DNA from: Pseudoalteromonas viridis
GTDB taxonomy: Bacteria > Pseudomonadota > Gammaproteobacteria > Enterobacterales > Alteromonadaceae
DNA: 64,000 bases
NCBI RefSeq assembly: GCF_017742995.1
Contig: NZ_CP072426.1
Coordinates: 496,001 to 560,000 of the forward strand
Direction: 5' to 3'
Part shown: in pieces, positions 40,837 to 50,799 of the stretch
How the letters are laid out: each line of letters begins with the position of its first letter
How positions within the stretch are numbered: position 1 is the stretch's first letter
Translations under genes and position numbers: made by a program
The notes under the pieces: generated by a model
Told to the model about the DNA's origin: nothing
Seen by the model: the letters and a program-made list of their open reading frames with translations, nothing else
Database searches by the model: none

Positions 40837-41358
40837 TTATTTAAGTACCGGGCGTTTCTGAAGTTTTCTTTGCAAGGTTCGCCGGTGCATGTTCAATTGT
40901 CTGGCGGTTTCAGAAATATTGCCTGCATTAGATTTCAGGGTTTGCTGGATATGCTCCCACTCCAGCCGCTCGGGAGACATGGTGTTATCAGCAGCAATAT
41001 CCAACGGCGTGTTAGTGCCCAGCAAGGTTTTGGCTATAAGCTGGGTGTCCGCAGGCTTAGTGAGATATTCATCAGCGCCCAGTTTTATTGCCTCCACAGC
41101 CGTTGCAATGCTTGCAAACCCGGTCAGCAGCACTATTTTGCTATCAGGGACAATCTGGCGGATTAAGGCGATATGCTGCAACCCAGAGCTGGCCGTTAGC
41201 TTCATATCCAGTAACACATAATCCGGCAAAAATGCCTGACACTGAGGTTCGATGTTCAGTTCATCATGGACACACAGACAATCAAAGCCCAGCTTACTCA
41301 TTCTACGCGACAGCGTAGTGGCGAATGGCACATCATCCTCAATAATTAATAACTTCAT
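40837..41358 (-). CDS. regA: RegA/PrrA-type response regulator
   Basis: A 173-aa redox-type response regulator. The receiver domain (about 1-115) has the acidic pair EDD (7-9), phosphoacceptor D51 in VLLDMKL and K101 in LTKPAD. A short linker leads to a Fis-like helix-turn-helix (about 140-170; AGNISETARQLNMHRRTLQRKL), the RegA/PrrA/ActR hallmark; these proteins are much shorter than NtrC types and lack an ATPase domain. It follows regB with 3 bases between, so they form one unit. In proteobacteria this pair controls respiration and carbon or nitrogen genes in response to quinone redox state. Confidence 0.9.
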   Translation of the reverse strand: MKLLIIEDDVPFATTLSRRMSKLGFDCLCVHDELNIEPQCQAFLPDYVLLDMKLTASSGLQHIALIRQIVPDSKIVLLTGFASIATAVEAIKLGADEYLTKPADTQLIAKTLLGTNTPLDIAADNTMSPERLEWEHIQQTLKSNAGNISETARQLNMHRRTLQRKLQKRPVLK

Positions 41359-41361
41359 AAT

Positions 41362-42603
41362 TTATACAACCGGTAATGTCACCACAGATACAGCACCCTG
41401 GCTCTTATGATTAGATAAGTGTAAGGTCCCTTCGAGTCGCTCGATTGTAGCATGAGAAAGCAACAGCGCCATGCCCAGGCCAGACGAACTGTCGACCACC
41501 GACTTACCTATCAGCGCCAGCTTGTCCATGTCTATACCAGGCCCCAGGTCGCGGATCGACAAGGACCAGGTTTGTCGGCCTCCCGCTGCAACCTCCTCAG
41601 ACACTGTCACACTGACTTCCAGGCGCGATGCCGAGCACTTTTCATTGGCCTTTGCGGCATTCACAAACAGGTTGAATAACGCCGGGATCAGCATAGGATC
41701 GCCACTGACAGTAAATGAATGCGCCGGTATCTGACAGTTAATCGTTTGTTCAGGGAATTGCAAAGTCATAAGCTCATGGAGTTGCTGCCAGAGCGTTTCA
41801 AACGCTTGTTTACTGACCTGAGCGTGGGGTTTAAGTAACTCAGTTTGCGCCCTGAAACCATCCAGCTGGGTTTTGCACTGAGTAAGCGGTGCGTGCATCT
41901 CCTGCACGGCGGGGTGTTCGGGAAAGTCCTCATTTAACTCTTCTAACAGCAGGCTCAGATGCGCGATGGGAGTTGCCAGTTGGTGAGTCACTTGAGCGGC
42001 AGCACTCCCCAGCGCCAGTACCTGCTCCTGTTGCAGCTGCTTTTCACGGCTCTTGGCCAGCGCCAGTTCGCGTTGCTGAATACGGCTTGCCAGATAGGTA
42101 ACAATCGTTACCGTCACAATCACCATAAATATAAAGTTCACCAACATGCCAAGCAAATGCTGACCCATGTGCATACCATGATGATGCATCGGCACTACCG
42201 TATACAAATACCCATAGGCTGCCAGCGCCGCGACAGAGATAAACACCACAAACCTTGGTGGCACAGTGACTGCAGCAATGATGCAAGGCAATAGCAGTAA
42301 AGAGACAAATGCGTTGCTGGCGCCACCAAGAAAAGACAATAACACAGTCAAAAACAGAATATCTGCCACCAGCTGCATCACCATGGCACCCGGAGACACA
42401 TCGCTGACTTTGCGATAGGCATAAATGCTCGCCAGCTGGAACAAGGACTCCAGTGCAATCACCGTAAAGATCGGCTGCTCAGGCAGATTTTTGTCCAGAA
42501 ACCACAAGGAAATAAGCACCAGCACCAGTTGCAGCACAATGGCGATGGAGCGCAGCAACAGTAACTGGCCAAGGGCAGAATTGGGAGAGAAGTTAATCAA
42601 CAT
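41362..42603 (-). CDS. regB: RegB/PrrB-type redox sensor histidine kinase
   Basis: A 413-aa membrane histidine kinase with six N-terminal helices (to about residue 172). The quinone-binding RegB loop GGASNAFVSLLLLP is at 93-106, the phosphoacceptor H207 is in VTHQLATPIAHL, and the redox-switch cysteine expected 36-40 residues further on is present as C243 (LTQCKTQLDGF). The ATPase domain has the N-box FVNAAKANE and GPGIDMD. No ribosome-binding site is evident before the ATG at 42603, which lies about 20 bases behind the MscS terminator, so transcription may come from inside mscS. Confidence 0.92.
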   Translation of the reverse strand: MLINFSPNSALGQLLLLRSIAIVLQLVLVLISLWFLDKNLPEQPIFTVIALESLFQLASIYAYRKVSDVSPGAMVMQLVADILFLTVLLSFLGGASNAFVSLLLLPCIIAAVTVPPRFVVFISVAALAAYGYLYTVVPMHHHGMHMGQHLLGMLVNFIFMVIVTVTIVTYLASRIQQRELALAKSREKQLQQEQVLALGSAAAQVTHQLATPIAHLSLLLEELNEDFPEHPAVQEMHAPLTQCKTQLDGFRAQTELLKPHAQVSKQAFETLWQQLHELMTLQFPEQTINCQIPAHSFTVSGDPMLIPALFNLFVNAAKANEKCSASRLEVSVTVSEEVAAGGRQTWSLSIRDLGPGIDMDKLALIGKSVVDSSSGLGMALLLSHATIERLEGTLHLSNHKSQGAVSVVTLPVV

Positions 42604-42623
42604 GTTTTTACGTTTTACACTTT

Positions 42624-42652
42624 AAAAATGTCGGCATAGTAAGCATGCCGAC
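42624..42652 (-). terminator. Intrinsic terminator of the MscS gene
   Basis: Perfect 8-bp stem GTCGGCAT/ATGCCGAC with a 7-base loop (42630-42652), followed on the minus strand by ATTTTT. It is 14 bases past the MscS stop. Confidence 0.9.
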
Positions 42653-42666
42653 CTGGAGTAAGGCTA

Positions 42667-43545
42667 TCAGCCAGCGCGTTTGGATTGCCTGACAATAGCA
42701 AGTTGTCCGTCGATGTGGACATCGCGCTGCGGAAACGCCACCACAATGTCATGTTCGGCAAATAGCTCATCAAGGCGAAAACGCACTTTGCTGCGGGCCT
42801 GCCTGAGACCACCCTCAACCGTCGAGTTGAGCCAAAAATTGACTTCAAAGATCAGCGCATTGTCGCCAAAGTCTTCAAACGTGACCTGGGGTTTGGGGTC
42901 GTTTAAAACCTCTGGCTGCTCCTCGGTTGCCTGCAAAATCAACGCCGCAACCTGTTTGGCAGGCGAGCCATACGCGACACCCACCCGTACCGAGGTGCGC
43001 ATGAGTTTATCGACCAGCGTCCAGTTGGTCACTGTGTTTTCCAGCAGTTTACTGTTGGGGATCAACATATGCACCCCGTCCACCCGACGCAGGCGGGTTG
43101 AGCGCGTATTGATTTTCTCTACTATGCCTTTGGTCCCTTCCACTTCAAGGAAATCACCAATGCGAATGGGCTTCTCCCACATCAAAATCCAGCCGCTGAT
43201 GAAGTTGTTGATAATATTCTGAGCGCCAAAACCAAAGCCAATGGCGATTGCGCCAGACAGAAATGCGAAGGCCGTGATGGGCACATTGATCACGTCTAAT
43301 ATGGTGATCACAGTGATGGCGATGGCAAGCACATAGCACAGCCTTTGGACCAGATGCACCATATTGGGATCGGTATTGCCCGCTCTGAGCCGGTTGGTCA
43401 GCTTACCAACCAGATACCGCGTCAGCCAAATCCCGACTAACAAAAGTACCGGGACGAGCAATAATTTACCTAAGGTAAAGGTGCGCTCTGCATAAGTAAA
43501 TAGTGGAAAATTCAATAATTCGATCAGTTTATCCAGGTAAATCAA
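42667..43545 (-). CDS. Small-conductance mechanosensitive channel (MscS family)
   Basis: A 292-aa channel that releases solutes when membrane tension rises. Three helices (about 25-45, 68-88, 93-125) include the pore-lining AFLSGAIAIGFGFGAQNIINNFISG, then the beta domain with RIGDFLEVEG and the alpha-beta C-terminal domain with VGVAYGS. Length and layout match the compact MscS type. The predicted start is a TTG at 43545 with AGAGG about 8 bases upstream; there is no ATG nearby in frame. Confidence 0.95.
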   Translation of the reverse strand: MIYLDKLIELLNFPLFTYAERTFTLGKLLLVPVLLLVGIWLTRYLVGKLTNRLRAGNTDPNMVHLVQRLCYVLAIAITVITILDVINVPITAFAFLSGAIAIGFGFGAQNIINNFISGWILMWEKPIRIGDFLEVEGTKGIVEKINTRSTRLRRVDGVHMLIPNSKLLENTVTNWTLVDKLMRTSVRVGVAYGSPAKQVAALILQATEEQPEVLNDPKPQVTFEDFGDNALIFEVNFWLNSTVEGGLRQARSKVRFRLDELFAEHDIVVAFPQRDVHIDGQLAIVRQSKRAG

Positions 43546-43610
43546 TACACACCTCTTGAGACTCTTGGCCTACGCCATACTTGCTTTCAATGAACACTTT
43601 GTTTTGGTTA

Positions 43611-44006
43611 TTACTCGTACTTGAGCTTAAATTCCGGACAAGGCGTTCCCTGATGAAACAACAGCTGCCAGCCCGACGCTCTGTGACGCCAGATAGACAT
43701 TCTGACTGAATAATTTAAATTAGAATAGGCATTTCGGCGATAAGCGGCATGATAGGTGATCTGTGCCAAGTTTTCGGCCAACATTTGACCCTGAAAGTCC
43801 TGATTATAAAACTGCGGGACTTTTTCACGGGGTAACCTGGCCAGCACATGGGACTTATTAAACATCAGCCCGTTAGCGGAAATCTCATAGAAGTCCTCAT
43901 CCAGCAGCTGAGCCAACAGTTGCGGGCTTTCGCGCACCGCAGGGTCCAGTAGCTCGCGCTCCAGGCTTATGAGTGTATCTAGCGTATCAAATTTAATTTT
44001 TTGCAT
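43611..44006 (-). CDS. DUF4440/NTF2-like protein
   Basis: A 131-aa protein of the NTF2-like superfamily, DUF4440 group: LISLERELLDPAVRESPQLLAQLLDEDFYEISANG at the front and VRMSIWRHRASGWQLLFHQGTPCP at the end, the usual curved-sheet signature. Small-molecule binding or an isomerase activity is possible, but nothing indicates which. I start at the ATG at 44006; a GTG at 44030 preceded by GGAA is an alternative. It lies between MscS and the divergent KAS III gene. Confidence 0.8.
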   Translation of the reverse strand: MQKIKFDTLDTLISLERELLDPAVRESPQLLAQLLDEDFYEISANGLMFNKSHVLARLPREKVPQFYNQDFQGQMLAENLAQITYHAAYRRNAYSNLNYSVRMSIWRHRASGWQLLFHQGTPCPEFKLKYE

Positions 44007-44148
44007 TATAAACCAAACAATTAACGCCACCTATTCCCTTTAGTCTAGTCAATAAGCCAATTTCAACAAGGGATAATTGAGTGTATCACAACGCAGTTTG
44101 CGATATACTGTGCCTTAGCCTACTGGTCGGATTTGAATAAGAGATAAA

Positions 44149-45216
44149 ATGAAGTACGCAAAAATAACCGGATGGGGAAAAGCCATTCCCCCCGCCTCTA
44201 TCAGTAATGACGAACTAAGTAACATAGTTGATACCAATGACGAGTGGATCAGCACCCGCACCGGCATTAAGTCTCGCCGTGTTAGCCACGTCAGTACCGC
44301 AGATCTGGCTACTTATGCCAGTAAACAGGCGCTTGCCTGTGCCGGTCTGAAAGGCACCGACATTGATTTGGTCTTGCTGGCCACCTGTACGCCTTCCACT
44401 ATGGTTGCTAACACCGCATCTCTGGTACAAAAAAACATCGGTGCCATTGGCGCCGCGGCCTGTGATACGAACGCCGCTTGTTCAGGCTTTTTATACGCGC
44501 TGCAAAACGCCACTGCCCAGATCCAGGCGGGTATGATCAAGCGTGCCGTGGTCGTTGCGGCCGAACGTATGACCTGGTACGTCAACTGGGCCAAACGCGA
44601 CAGCGCGGTGCTTTTTGGTGATGGTGCCGGTGCAGTCATTTTGGAAGCAAGTGACGAGCCTTGTGGCTTGCTTGGTACCAAAACCGGGTGTGACAGTGAA
44701 GATCGAGGTATTTTACATATCTCAAATTACGGCACAGATCTGAGTCGTTATGAGCCTGCGGGTCCATCGGATCTTGCATTTGAAGGGCGAGAGATTTTTA
44801 AACGCGCCGTCACCGGAATGAGCGTTGCCTGTGATGATGTACTGGCGCAGGCGAATTTATCGCTGTCCGACATCGACGTACTGGTGCCCCACCAGGCAAA
44901 CCTGCGGATCATTCAGGCAATCCAGAAAAAGCTTGATATTGCAGATGACAAAGTCATGGTCAATATCGACAAGTACGGTAATACCTCAGCCGCCACCATT
45001 GCGATCGCCCTGTGCGAAGCCGTCGAGCAAGGGTTAATTAAACCTCACGCTAACATTATGTCTGCTGCGTTTGGTGCCGGTCTGACCTGGGCTGCCAGCT
45101 ACATCAAATGGGGTGAGCGGGTAACGCCTTTGGCCCAGTGCGAAGAGACGCTGCCAGCGTGTGAACAAACCGGTATGGAATTGATTGCCAGTGCCGTCAA
45201 GGCATGCCAACAGTAA
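44149..45216 (+). CDS. Beta-ketoacyl-ACP synthase III (FabH-like)
   Basis: A 355-aa thiolase-fold enzyme with the KAS III triad C111 (in [11 protein letters not shown]), H248 (in PHQANLRII) and N278 (in KYGNTSAAT). It condenses an acyl-CoA starter with malonyl-ACP to begin fatty-acid synthesis. It stands alone, away from the plsX-fabD-fabG cluster where the primary FabH is normally found, and is longer than E. coli FabH (317 aa) by an extra C-terminal tail with two cysteines. It is probably a second KAS III with other starter preference or a role outside bulk synthesis. Confidence 0.9.
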   Translation: MKYAKITGWGKAIPPASISNDELSNIVDTNDEWISTRTGIKSRRVSHVSTADLATYASKQALACAGLKGTDIDLVLLATCTPSTMVANTASLVQKNIGAIGAAACDTNAACSGFLYALQNATAQIQAGMIKRAVVVAAERMTWYVNWAKRDSAVLFGDGAGAVILEASDEPCGLLGTKTGCDSEDRGILHISNYGTDLSRYEPAGPSDLAFEGREIFKRAVTGMSVACDDVLAQANLSLSDIDVLVPHQANLRIIQAIQKKLDIADDKVMVNIDKYGNTSAATIAIALCEAVEQGLIKPHANIMSAAFGAGLTWAASYIKWGERVTPLAQCEETLPACEQTGMELIASAVKACQQ

Positions 45217-45389
45217 AGACCTCATTCCTTTACAAGGCCGGTTTAGCATTCACGCTGAATTGGCCGCATCCACTCGACCCTTAATCCCCCCAGATGGTAA
45301 ACTCACTACACTTTTTACCCGCTTACCAGCCCCTACCTGAACGGTAAACATACAGGCTGGAAGACAATAGCTCAAATAAGGGGAACCCG

Positions 45390-46862
45390 GTGTTTAAACC
45401 ACATTCCGACATTGCCAATTTGGCACCACAGATCGTATGGCAATTCTTTGACCAAATCTGTGCCATTCCACACCCGTCAAAACACGAAGAAGCGTTAGCC
45501 ACCTTCATTGTTGACTGGGCAAAGTCTCAAAATCTGGCTGTACGCCGCGATGAAACGGGCAATGTTTTCATCAAGAAGCCCGCCACACCAGGCATGGAAA
45601 ACCGCAAGCCCGTGGTGCTGCAGGCGCACATTGACATGGTGCCGCAGAAGAACGACGACACAGCTCATGACTTTACCAAAGATCCGATCCGCCCCTATAT
45701 CGACGGTGAATGGGTGACAGCACAGGGCACCACACTGGGTGCCGACAATGGTATGGGAATGGCGTCTTGCCTTGCTGTGCTGGCGTCCTCGGACCTCCCT
45801 CATGGCCCGCTGGAAGTGCTACTCACCGTAGATGAAGAGGCTGGTATGTCTGGCGCATTTGGCCTGCAAGCCGGCTGGCTGGAAGGTGAGATCTTGCTGA
45901 ATACCGACTCCGAGCAGGAAGGTGAAATCTACATGGGCTGCGCCGGTGGCGTAGATGCCAGCATGACACTCAAATTGGAACGTCAGCGCATTGCCGAGGG
46001 TCATCAGCTGGTCGAAGTCAGTTTGAAAGGCCTCAAAGGCGGCCATTCGGGTGTTGATATTCACACCGGTCGCGGTAACGCCAATAAATTACTGGCACGC
46101 GCGTTGAAATATCACCTCACAGATGTGGATTTCAATCTGGTGACCTTTAAAGGCGGCTCTCTGCGTAACGCCATTCCGCGTGAAGCTTATGCGACGATTG
46201 CCGTTGCGCCTGCACAGCGTGCTCTGCTTGAGCAACGTTTGAGTGATTTCCAGGCCGTGTTGAGCAATGAGCTGGGTGCCATCGAAACCAACCTCGCGTT
46301 TGCCGTCACTGATACTGACAATGCATTTGATGCTATGTCGGCACAGGCTCAGGCCACTTTACTGGCTCTGCTTAATGCCTGCCCGAATGGCGTTGTGCGT
46401 ATGAGTGATGATATTCAGGGTGTGGTTGAGACGTCACTGAATCTGGGTGTGATCACCACTGAAGCCGATAAAGTAGAAGTACTTTGCCTGATCCGCTCAT
46501 TGATTGATTCGGGTCGGACCGATGTAGAGGGCACGCTGAGTTCACTGGCTGCGCTGGCAGGCGCCGAAATCGAGTTTTCTGGTGCCTACCCTGGCTGGAA
46601 ACCCGATCCTGACTCAGCTTTGGTGCATATTTTCCGCGATATGTACGAGGGCATTTATGGTAACAAACCAGACATCATGGTGATCCACGCTGGACTGGAA
46701 TGTGGCCTGTTTAAAGAGCCTTACCCTGACATGGACATGATCTCGTTCGGCCCAACGATCAAGTTCCCGCACTCACCGGATGAGAAAGTGCACATTGAGT
46801 CAGTCGGTCTTTACTGGCAACAAATGCAGGCCTTACTGCAAAACATTCCTGAGCGCGATTAA
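45390..46862 (+). CDS. pepD: Aminoacyl-histidine dipeptidase (PepD)
   Basis: A 490-aa cytoplasmic M20-family zinc dipeptidase that cleaves Xaa-His and many other dipeptides. Metal and catalytic motifs are QAHIDMVPQKN, TLGADNGMGMA (bridging Asp), TVDEEAGMSGAFGL (catalytic Glu and ligand) and a late GLECGLF. Length equals E. coli PepD (485 aa). The start is a GTG preceded by AAGGGG. A strong terminator follows. Peptide supply from the secreted M4 and M28 enzymes upstream fits. Confidence 0.96.
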   Translation: MFKPHSDIANLAPQIVWQFFDQICAIPHPSKHEEALATFIVDWAKSQNLAVRRDETGNVFIKKPATPGMENRKPVVLQAHIDMVPQKNDDTAHDFTKDPIRPYIDGEWVTAQGTTLGADNGMGMASCLAVLASSDLPHGPLEVLLTVDEEAGMSGAFGLQAGWLEGEILLNTDSEQEGEIYMGCAGGVDASMTLKLERQRIAEGHQLVEVSLKGLKGGHSGVDIHTGRGNANKLLARALKYHLTDVDFNLVTFKGGSLRNAIPREAYATIAVAPAQRALLEQRLSDFQAVLSNELGAIETNLAFAVTDTDNAFDAMSAQAQATLLALLNACPNGVVRMSDDIQGVVETSLNLGVITTEADKVEVLCLIRSLIDSGRTDVEGTLSSLAALAGAEIEFSGAYPGWKPDPDSALVHIFRDMYEGIYGNKPDIMVIHAGLECGLFKEPYPDMDMISFGPTIKFPHSPDEKVHIESVGLYWQQMQALLQNIPERD

Positions 46863-46878
46863 TATCGTACTCAGAGTC

Positions 46879-46910
46879 AATCAGGCACCTTAGGGTGCCT
46901 GATTTTTATT
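46879..46910 (+). terminator. Intrinsic terminator of pepD
   Basis: Perfect 11-bp stem AATCAGGCACC/GGTGCCTGATT with a TTAG loop, then TTTATT. It also lies 26 bases past the stop of the convergent GH3 gene, where the tract on that strand is poor. Confidence 0.93.
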
Positions 46911-46929
46911 GTGCCCGGATACGAAAAGC

Positions 46930-49476
46930 TTACTCCTGACAAGAGATAGAGGCCTGTGTATCAGCAGCTGGCTTGATACTGATACTACTGAAAGACAGGC
47001 TCATATCACCAGAGGCAGAAAGTTCAAATGGCATCACCATTTGATCAAATGCCACCCCTTGTCTGGCAAAACATTGCAAATCAATCGTCAGCGTTTGCCA
47101 CTGCTGAGCAGCCAACCCTTGCAGTTCAGCCGTGATATCGACATCAGAGCGGCAACTTCCCGGCTTATCCCCTTCGCTTTCGCAGTGCATGCCAACAAAC
47201 GCTTTGTCTGCAACCGCATTGCCGCGCTTTATTGTCATACTGAGCACGCCCGCAGATGCCTGATAACGGGCTAAATCCTCTCTGAAGCCATTGCCACTGA
47301 CAAACTGCACACCCGCTGTTGGGCCTTGCCAGTCGACTCTGAAAGCGTCTTCCTGGATTACCTTATCTATGGTTCGAAAACTCAGACCGTCCAGTGCCAT
47401 ACTACTGGCGCTGACAGCAAGATTCTGCTGACCCGAGAACAGTCGCATCTGCCACGGCTGCTGTGTTTTGCCATTGAATATCTCATACACGTCTGAGGTG
47501 CTGAGCGCAGTATCAACGTGCTCCGGCAAAGCATTATTCAGCACAGAGGGCTCGCCATAACTCAGACCGAACCCATAGGGCAGTAAAGGCGCATAGTCCT
47601 TATCACCGTGGTTAACCGGTTTGCTGGGATGTGCAGGCCAGGAAAATGACAGGCGACCGCTAAAGTCATGCTGTATTTCACCCTTGTCGTTTCTCAGTAA
47701 CACATCGGCAACGGCCTCCCCCTGAGAACCCGGTAGCCAGGCTGCCACAAAGGCATCACTGGCATTGAGCTCAGGGTTAACCCACATAGGTCTGCCACTG
47801 ATAAACACCGACACCACAGGAATGCCTTGGGCCCTGAGTGACTTTAACAAGGCCAGGTCGCGTTTGTTACCATGCTGATAAATCAGGGTTTCGCGGTCGC
47901 CATGCCCTTCGGCATAGGGCTCCTCACCAAACACCACAATGGCTACATCCGGTTTGGTGTCAAACTGGCCGTTTTCGCTTAGTTCAACCTCCCCTCCCGC
48001 CTGTTTAATCTGGCGTGCCAGTCCATCGTAAATTGACTGGCCACCCGGAAAATCGCTGTTCTGATTATTGGTGCCCTGCCAGGTAATAGTCCAGCCCCCC
48101 GACTGCTTGCCAATATTGTTCGCCGCATCACCGGCAATCAAAATGCGCTGATTAGGGACCAACGGCAACAACTGCTGATTATTTTTAAGCAGGACCAGGG
48201 ACTCCCGCACAGCCTGACGGGCGATGTCGCGATGTGCCTCGTGGCCAATTAACTGCGTATTATTAGCATGCGGGCGATTTGCCGGGCTGGGTTTATCGAA
48301 CAACCCTGCGCGGAATTTTACCCGCAGAATACGACTTACCGCATCGTCGATACGGGCCATGGGAATAACTCCCGCTTTGACCTGAGCGATGGTGTTTTCC
48401 AGCAAAGGTTTCCAGGCGTCGGTCGGGACCATATACACATCCAGACCAGCATTGACGGCCTGCGGACAATTGTCATTCTGGCAACCGGGGATCTGACCAT
48501 GGCCATTCCAGTCACCAACCACGAAGCCATCGAATCCCATTTTGTTTTTCAGCACGTCGGTCAGCAGGTAGCGATGGCCGTGGATTTTCTCACCCTGCCA
48601 GCTGTTGAATGACGCCATCACGGATTGTGCGCCCGCCGTCAGACCACCCACATAACCCTGAGCATGAATATCAAACAACGCTTGTTCAGCGTCGATATTA
48701 TTGCCCTGATCGTCGCCTTTGACCGTGCCGCCATCGCCAAGGAAATGTTTCACGGTGCTTATCACCCGATCATTCCCCAGGAAATCCTCATCAGCATGAC
48801 CCTGCAAGCCATGTACTATGGCTGCGGCATAGGCTTTTACGATTTCGGGGTCTTCCGAATACCCTTCATAAGTGCGTCCCCAGCGGTCATCGCGTACCGT
48901 GGCAACCGTCGGCGCAAAGACCCAGTCAATGCCCGTAGCCATCACTTCTTTCGCTGTTGCCTGGGCAATTTGTTCAATCAGTTCAGGGTTATTCGCAGCC
49001 CCCAGCCCGATATTATGAGGAAATAAGGTGGCACCAATCACATTGTTGTGACCATGCACCGCATCGGTGCCCCACATAGTCGGAATGTTGATGCCATCCA
49101 GCGAGTCATCCACAGAGGCCTGATACATGGCCTCGGCGAGGTCAACCCAGTCTTTAACGCTGGCATGTTTGTTATTGCCCGGAAATGCCCCGCCACCATT
49201 AAGGTAAGAGCCGAATCCGTAACGGCGCATATCTTCCACTGTGATATCACGAATTTCGGGCTGGATCATCTGAGCCACTTTCTGCTCTAACGTCATCTTA
49301 CTGAGCAAAGCCGCTACCTGACGCTCAATGTCGGGATCTTTAGAAACCTCAGACTGGATTGTGGGCCAGATATCAATCCCTTTTACCGCTGCTCCAGGTT
49401 CAGACTGGCTGCTACATGCGCTAAGCACAGCGACGGCCAACATACTCAGTGACATTTTAATTGTTTTTTTCTTCAC
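46930..49476 (-). CDS. GH3 family beta-glucosidase/exo-glucanase, lipoprotein (ExoP-like)
   Basis: An 848-aa glycoside hydrolase that trims beta-glucan oligosaccharides to glucose. A lipoprotein signal (Cys21 in LSAC) is followed by the GH3 N-domain with nucleophile D322 in VVGDWNGHG, KHFLGDGGT, then the GH3 C-domain (about 400-620), and a C-terminal ExoP-type galactose-binding-like domain (about 660-840). This matches ExoP of Pseudoalteromonas sp. BB1. The start is the GTG at 49476, preceded by GGAGAAG inside the MFS gene; the stop of that gene is one base before, so translation is coupled. The open frame running to 49740 only overlaps the MFS gene. Confidence 0.95.
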   Translation of the reverse strand: MKKKTIKMSLSMLAVAVLSACSSQSEPGAAVKGIDIWPTIQSEVSKDPDIERQVAALLSKMTLEQKVAQMIQPEIRDITVEDMRRYGFGSYLNGGGAFPGNNKHASVKDWVDLAEAMYQASVDDSLDGINIPTMWGTDAVHGHNNVIGATLFPHNIGLGAANNPELIEQIAQATAKEVMATGIDWVFAPTVATVRDDRWGRTYEGYSEDPEIVKAYAAAIVHGLQGHADEDFLGNDRVISTVKHFLGDGGTVKGDDQGNNIDAEQALFDIHAQGYVGGLTAGAQSVMASFNSWQGEKIHGHRYLLTDVLKNKMGFDGFVVGDWNGHGQIPGCQNDNCPQAVNAGLDVYMVPTDAWKPLLENTIAQVKAGVIPMARIDDAVSRILRVKFRAGLFDKPSPANRPHANNTQLIGHEAHRDIARQAVRESLVLLKNNQQLLPLVPNQRILIAGDAANNIGKQSGGWTITWQGTNNQNSDFPGGQSIYDGLARQIKQAGGEVELSENGQFDTKPDVAIVVFGEEPYAEGHGDRETLIYQHGNKRDLALLKSLRAQGIPVVSVFISGRPMWVNPELNASDAFVAAWLPGSQGEAVADVLLRNDKGEIQHDFSGRLSFSWPAHPSKPVNHGDKDYAPLLPYGFGLSYGEPSVLNNALPEHVDTALSTSDVYEIFNGKTQQPWQMRLFSGQQNLAVSASSMALDGLSFRTIDKVIQEDAFRVDWQGPTAGVQFVSGNGFREDLARYQASAGVLSMTIKRGNAVADKAFVGMHCESEGDKPGSCRSDVDITAELQGLAAQQWQTLTIDLQCFARQGVAFDQMVMPFELSASGDMSLSFSSISIKPAADTQASISCQE

Positions 49477-49477
49477 T

Positions 49478-50725
49478 TTACTTCTCCGTGGATAGAAAAA
49501 CAGGTCGGTGTCCCTTGAGGCCAAAGTAACCGATAAACACGTAACACACTGCCGGAAGCAGGAAAGACAATTGCACACCAGAGAGATCCGCCACCACACC
49601 CTGAAGTAGCGGCACGATGGCACCACCCACAATGGCCAGGCACAATACACCTGCACCATGGCTGGCGCTGTCGCCCAGCTTCTCAATCGCAAGGCTGAAA
49701 ATGGTGGGGAACATAATTGAATTAAACAAACCCACTGCAAGTACAGACCACATTGCCACTGGGCCTTCGGTTACAACGGCCAAAGACAACAACACAATCA
49801 CCATCACTGCGTTGAATGCCAGCACTTTGCCTGCCGCAATTTTTTGCATCACCAGTGCACCGACAAAACGCCCAACCATGGCGCCGCCCCAGTAATAGGC
49901 AATGAGTTGCGCGGCCTGCGCTTCGTTTAATCCGGCAATGCGTGGATCATGTAAAAAATTCACCAGAAAGCTGCCAATGGCAACCTCAGCACCGACGTAT
50001 AAGAAAATCGCCACAGCCCCCAGTTTGAGATGTCTGTATTGCAAGGCCTTTTTCAGCGAAGGCGCCCCCTGAGGCTCTGCCCCCAATGACGGCAGCCTGA
50101 TAAAAGCAAAGACGATGGCCAACGCGGCCAGTGCGCCTGCAATCATCAAATAGGGAAATTGCACCGCTGAGGCATCGGCATGTGCCGGTTCGCTACTGCC
50201 GGAGAAAATAAGCCAGGCACCAAAAAAGGGCGCAACGGTTGTTCCCAGCGAATTAAATGCCTGCGTCATTGTCAGTCGTGACGAGGCGGTTTTGGCCGGG
50301 CCCAGCGCACTGACAAACGGATTAGCAGAAACCTGTAACACGGTAATGCCCGAGGCCAGCACAAATAAGGCGCCCAAAAACAAGCCATATACCCCAAGCT
50401 CTGCAGCCGGATAAAACAGCAGACAACCAACACTGGCCACACTCAGGCCTGTAATAATGCCCTTTTTAAATCCAATCCTGCCTACCAATATGCCAGCCGG
50501 GATGGAGACGATAAAATAAGCGCCAAAGAAGCAAAACTGCACCAGCATGGCCTGGGTATAAGTTAAGGAAAAAGCCCCTTTCAGATAGGGAATTAAGATG
50601 TCGTTTAAGCAGGTAATAAAACCCCACATAAAAAACAACGTGGTCAGCGTGAATAAGGCAAATCTATGCCCGTTACCCGGCTGCGCCTCATGCTGGGTAT
50701 CCAGCATCACAGATGAACTAGCCAT
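49478..50725 (-). CDS. MFS sugar transporter (FucP/GluP family)
   Basis: A 415-aa inner-membrane carrier with 12 helices of the fucose/glucose-galactose:H+ or Na+ symporter family. The first helix region [28 protein letters not shown], with its conserved N-D, and the later [16 protein letters not shown] segment ([17 protein letters not shown]) are family marks. Placed between the GH3 and the TonB receptor, it most likely brings glucose released from laminarin into the cytoplasm. The ATG at 50725 has TGGAAA upstream. Confidence 0.94.
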   Translation of the reverse strand: MASSSVMLDTQHEAQPGNGHRFALFTLTTLFFMWGFITCLNDILIPYLKGAFSLTYTQAMLVQFCFFGAYFIVSIPAGILVGRIGFKKGIITGLSVASVGCLLFYPAAELGVYGLFLGALFVLASGITVLQVSANPFVSALGPAKTASSRLTMTQAFNSLGTTVAPFFGAWLIFSGSSEPAHADASAVQFPYLMIAGALAALAIVFAFIRLPSLGAEPQGAPSLKKALQYRHLKLGAVAIFLYVGAEVAIGSFLVNFLHDPRIAGLNEAQAAQLIAYYWGGAMVGRFVGALVMQKIAAGKVLAFNAVMVIVLLSLAVVTEGPVAMWSVLAVGLFNSIMFPTIFSLAIEKLGDSASHGAGVLCLAIVGGAIVPLLQGVVADLSGVQLSFLLPAVCYVFIGYFGLKGHRPVFLSTEK

Positions 50726-50799
50726 AATGAATTTCCAACAAAAAATAGGACAAGCGGGCTCTGGCATCGCGCCGGGCGACGACCAGAGCTTACTCAGAA

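Noticed and set aside
42680..43222. Plus-strand open frame of 180 residues.
   Set aside because: Antisense shadow of the MscS gene; composition is serine/threonine-rich noise.
49477..49740. N-terminal extension of the GH3 protein by 88 residues.
   Set aside because: It overlaps the end of the MFS gene, has no signal function, and would bury the lipoprotein signal that begins at the GTG at 49476.
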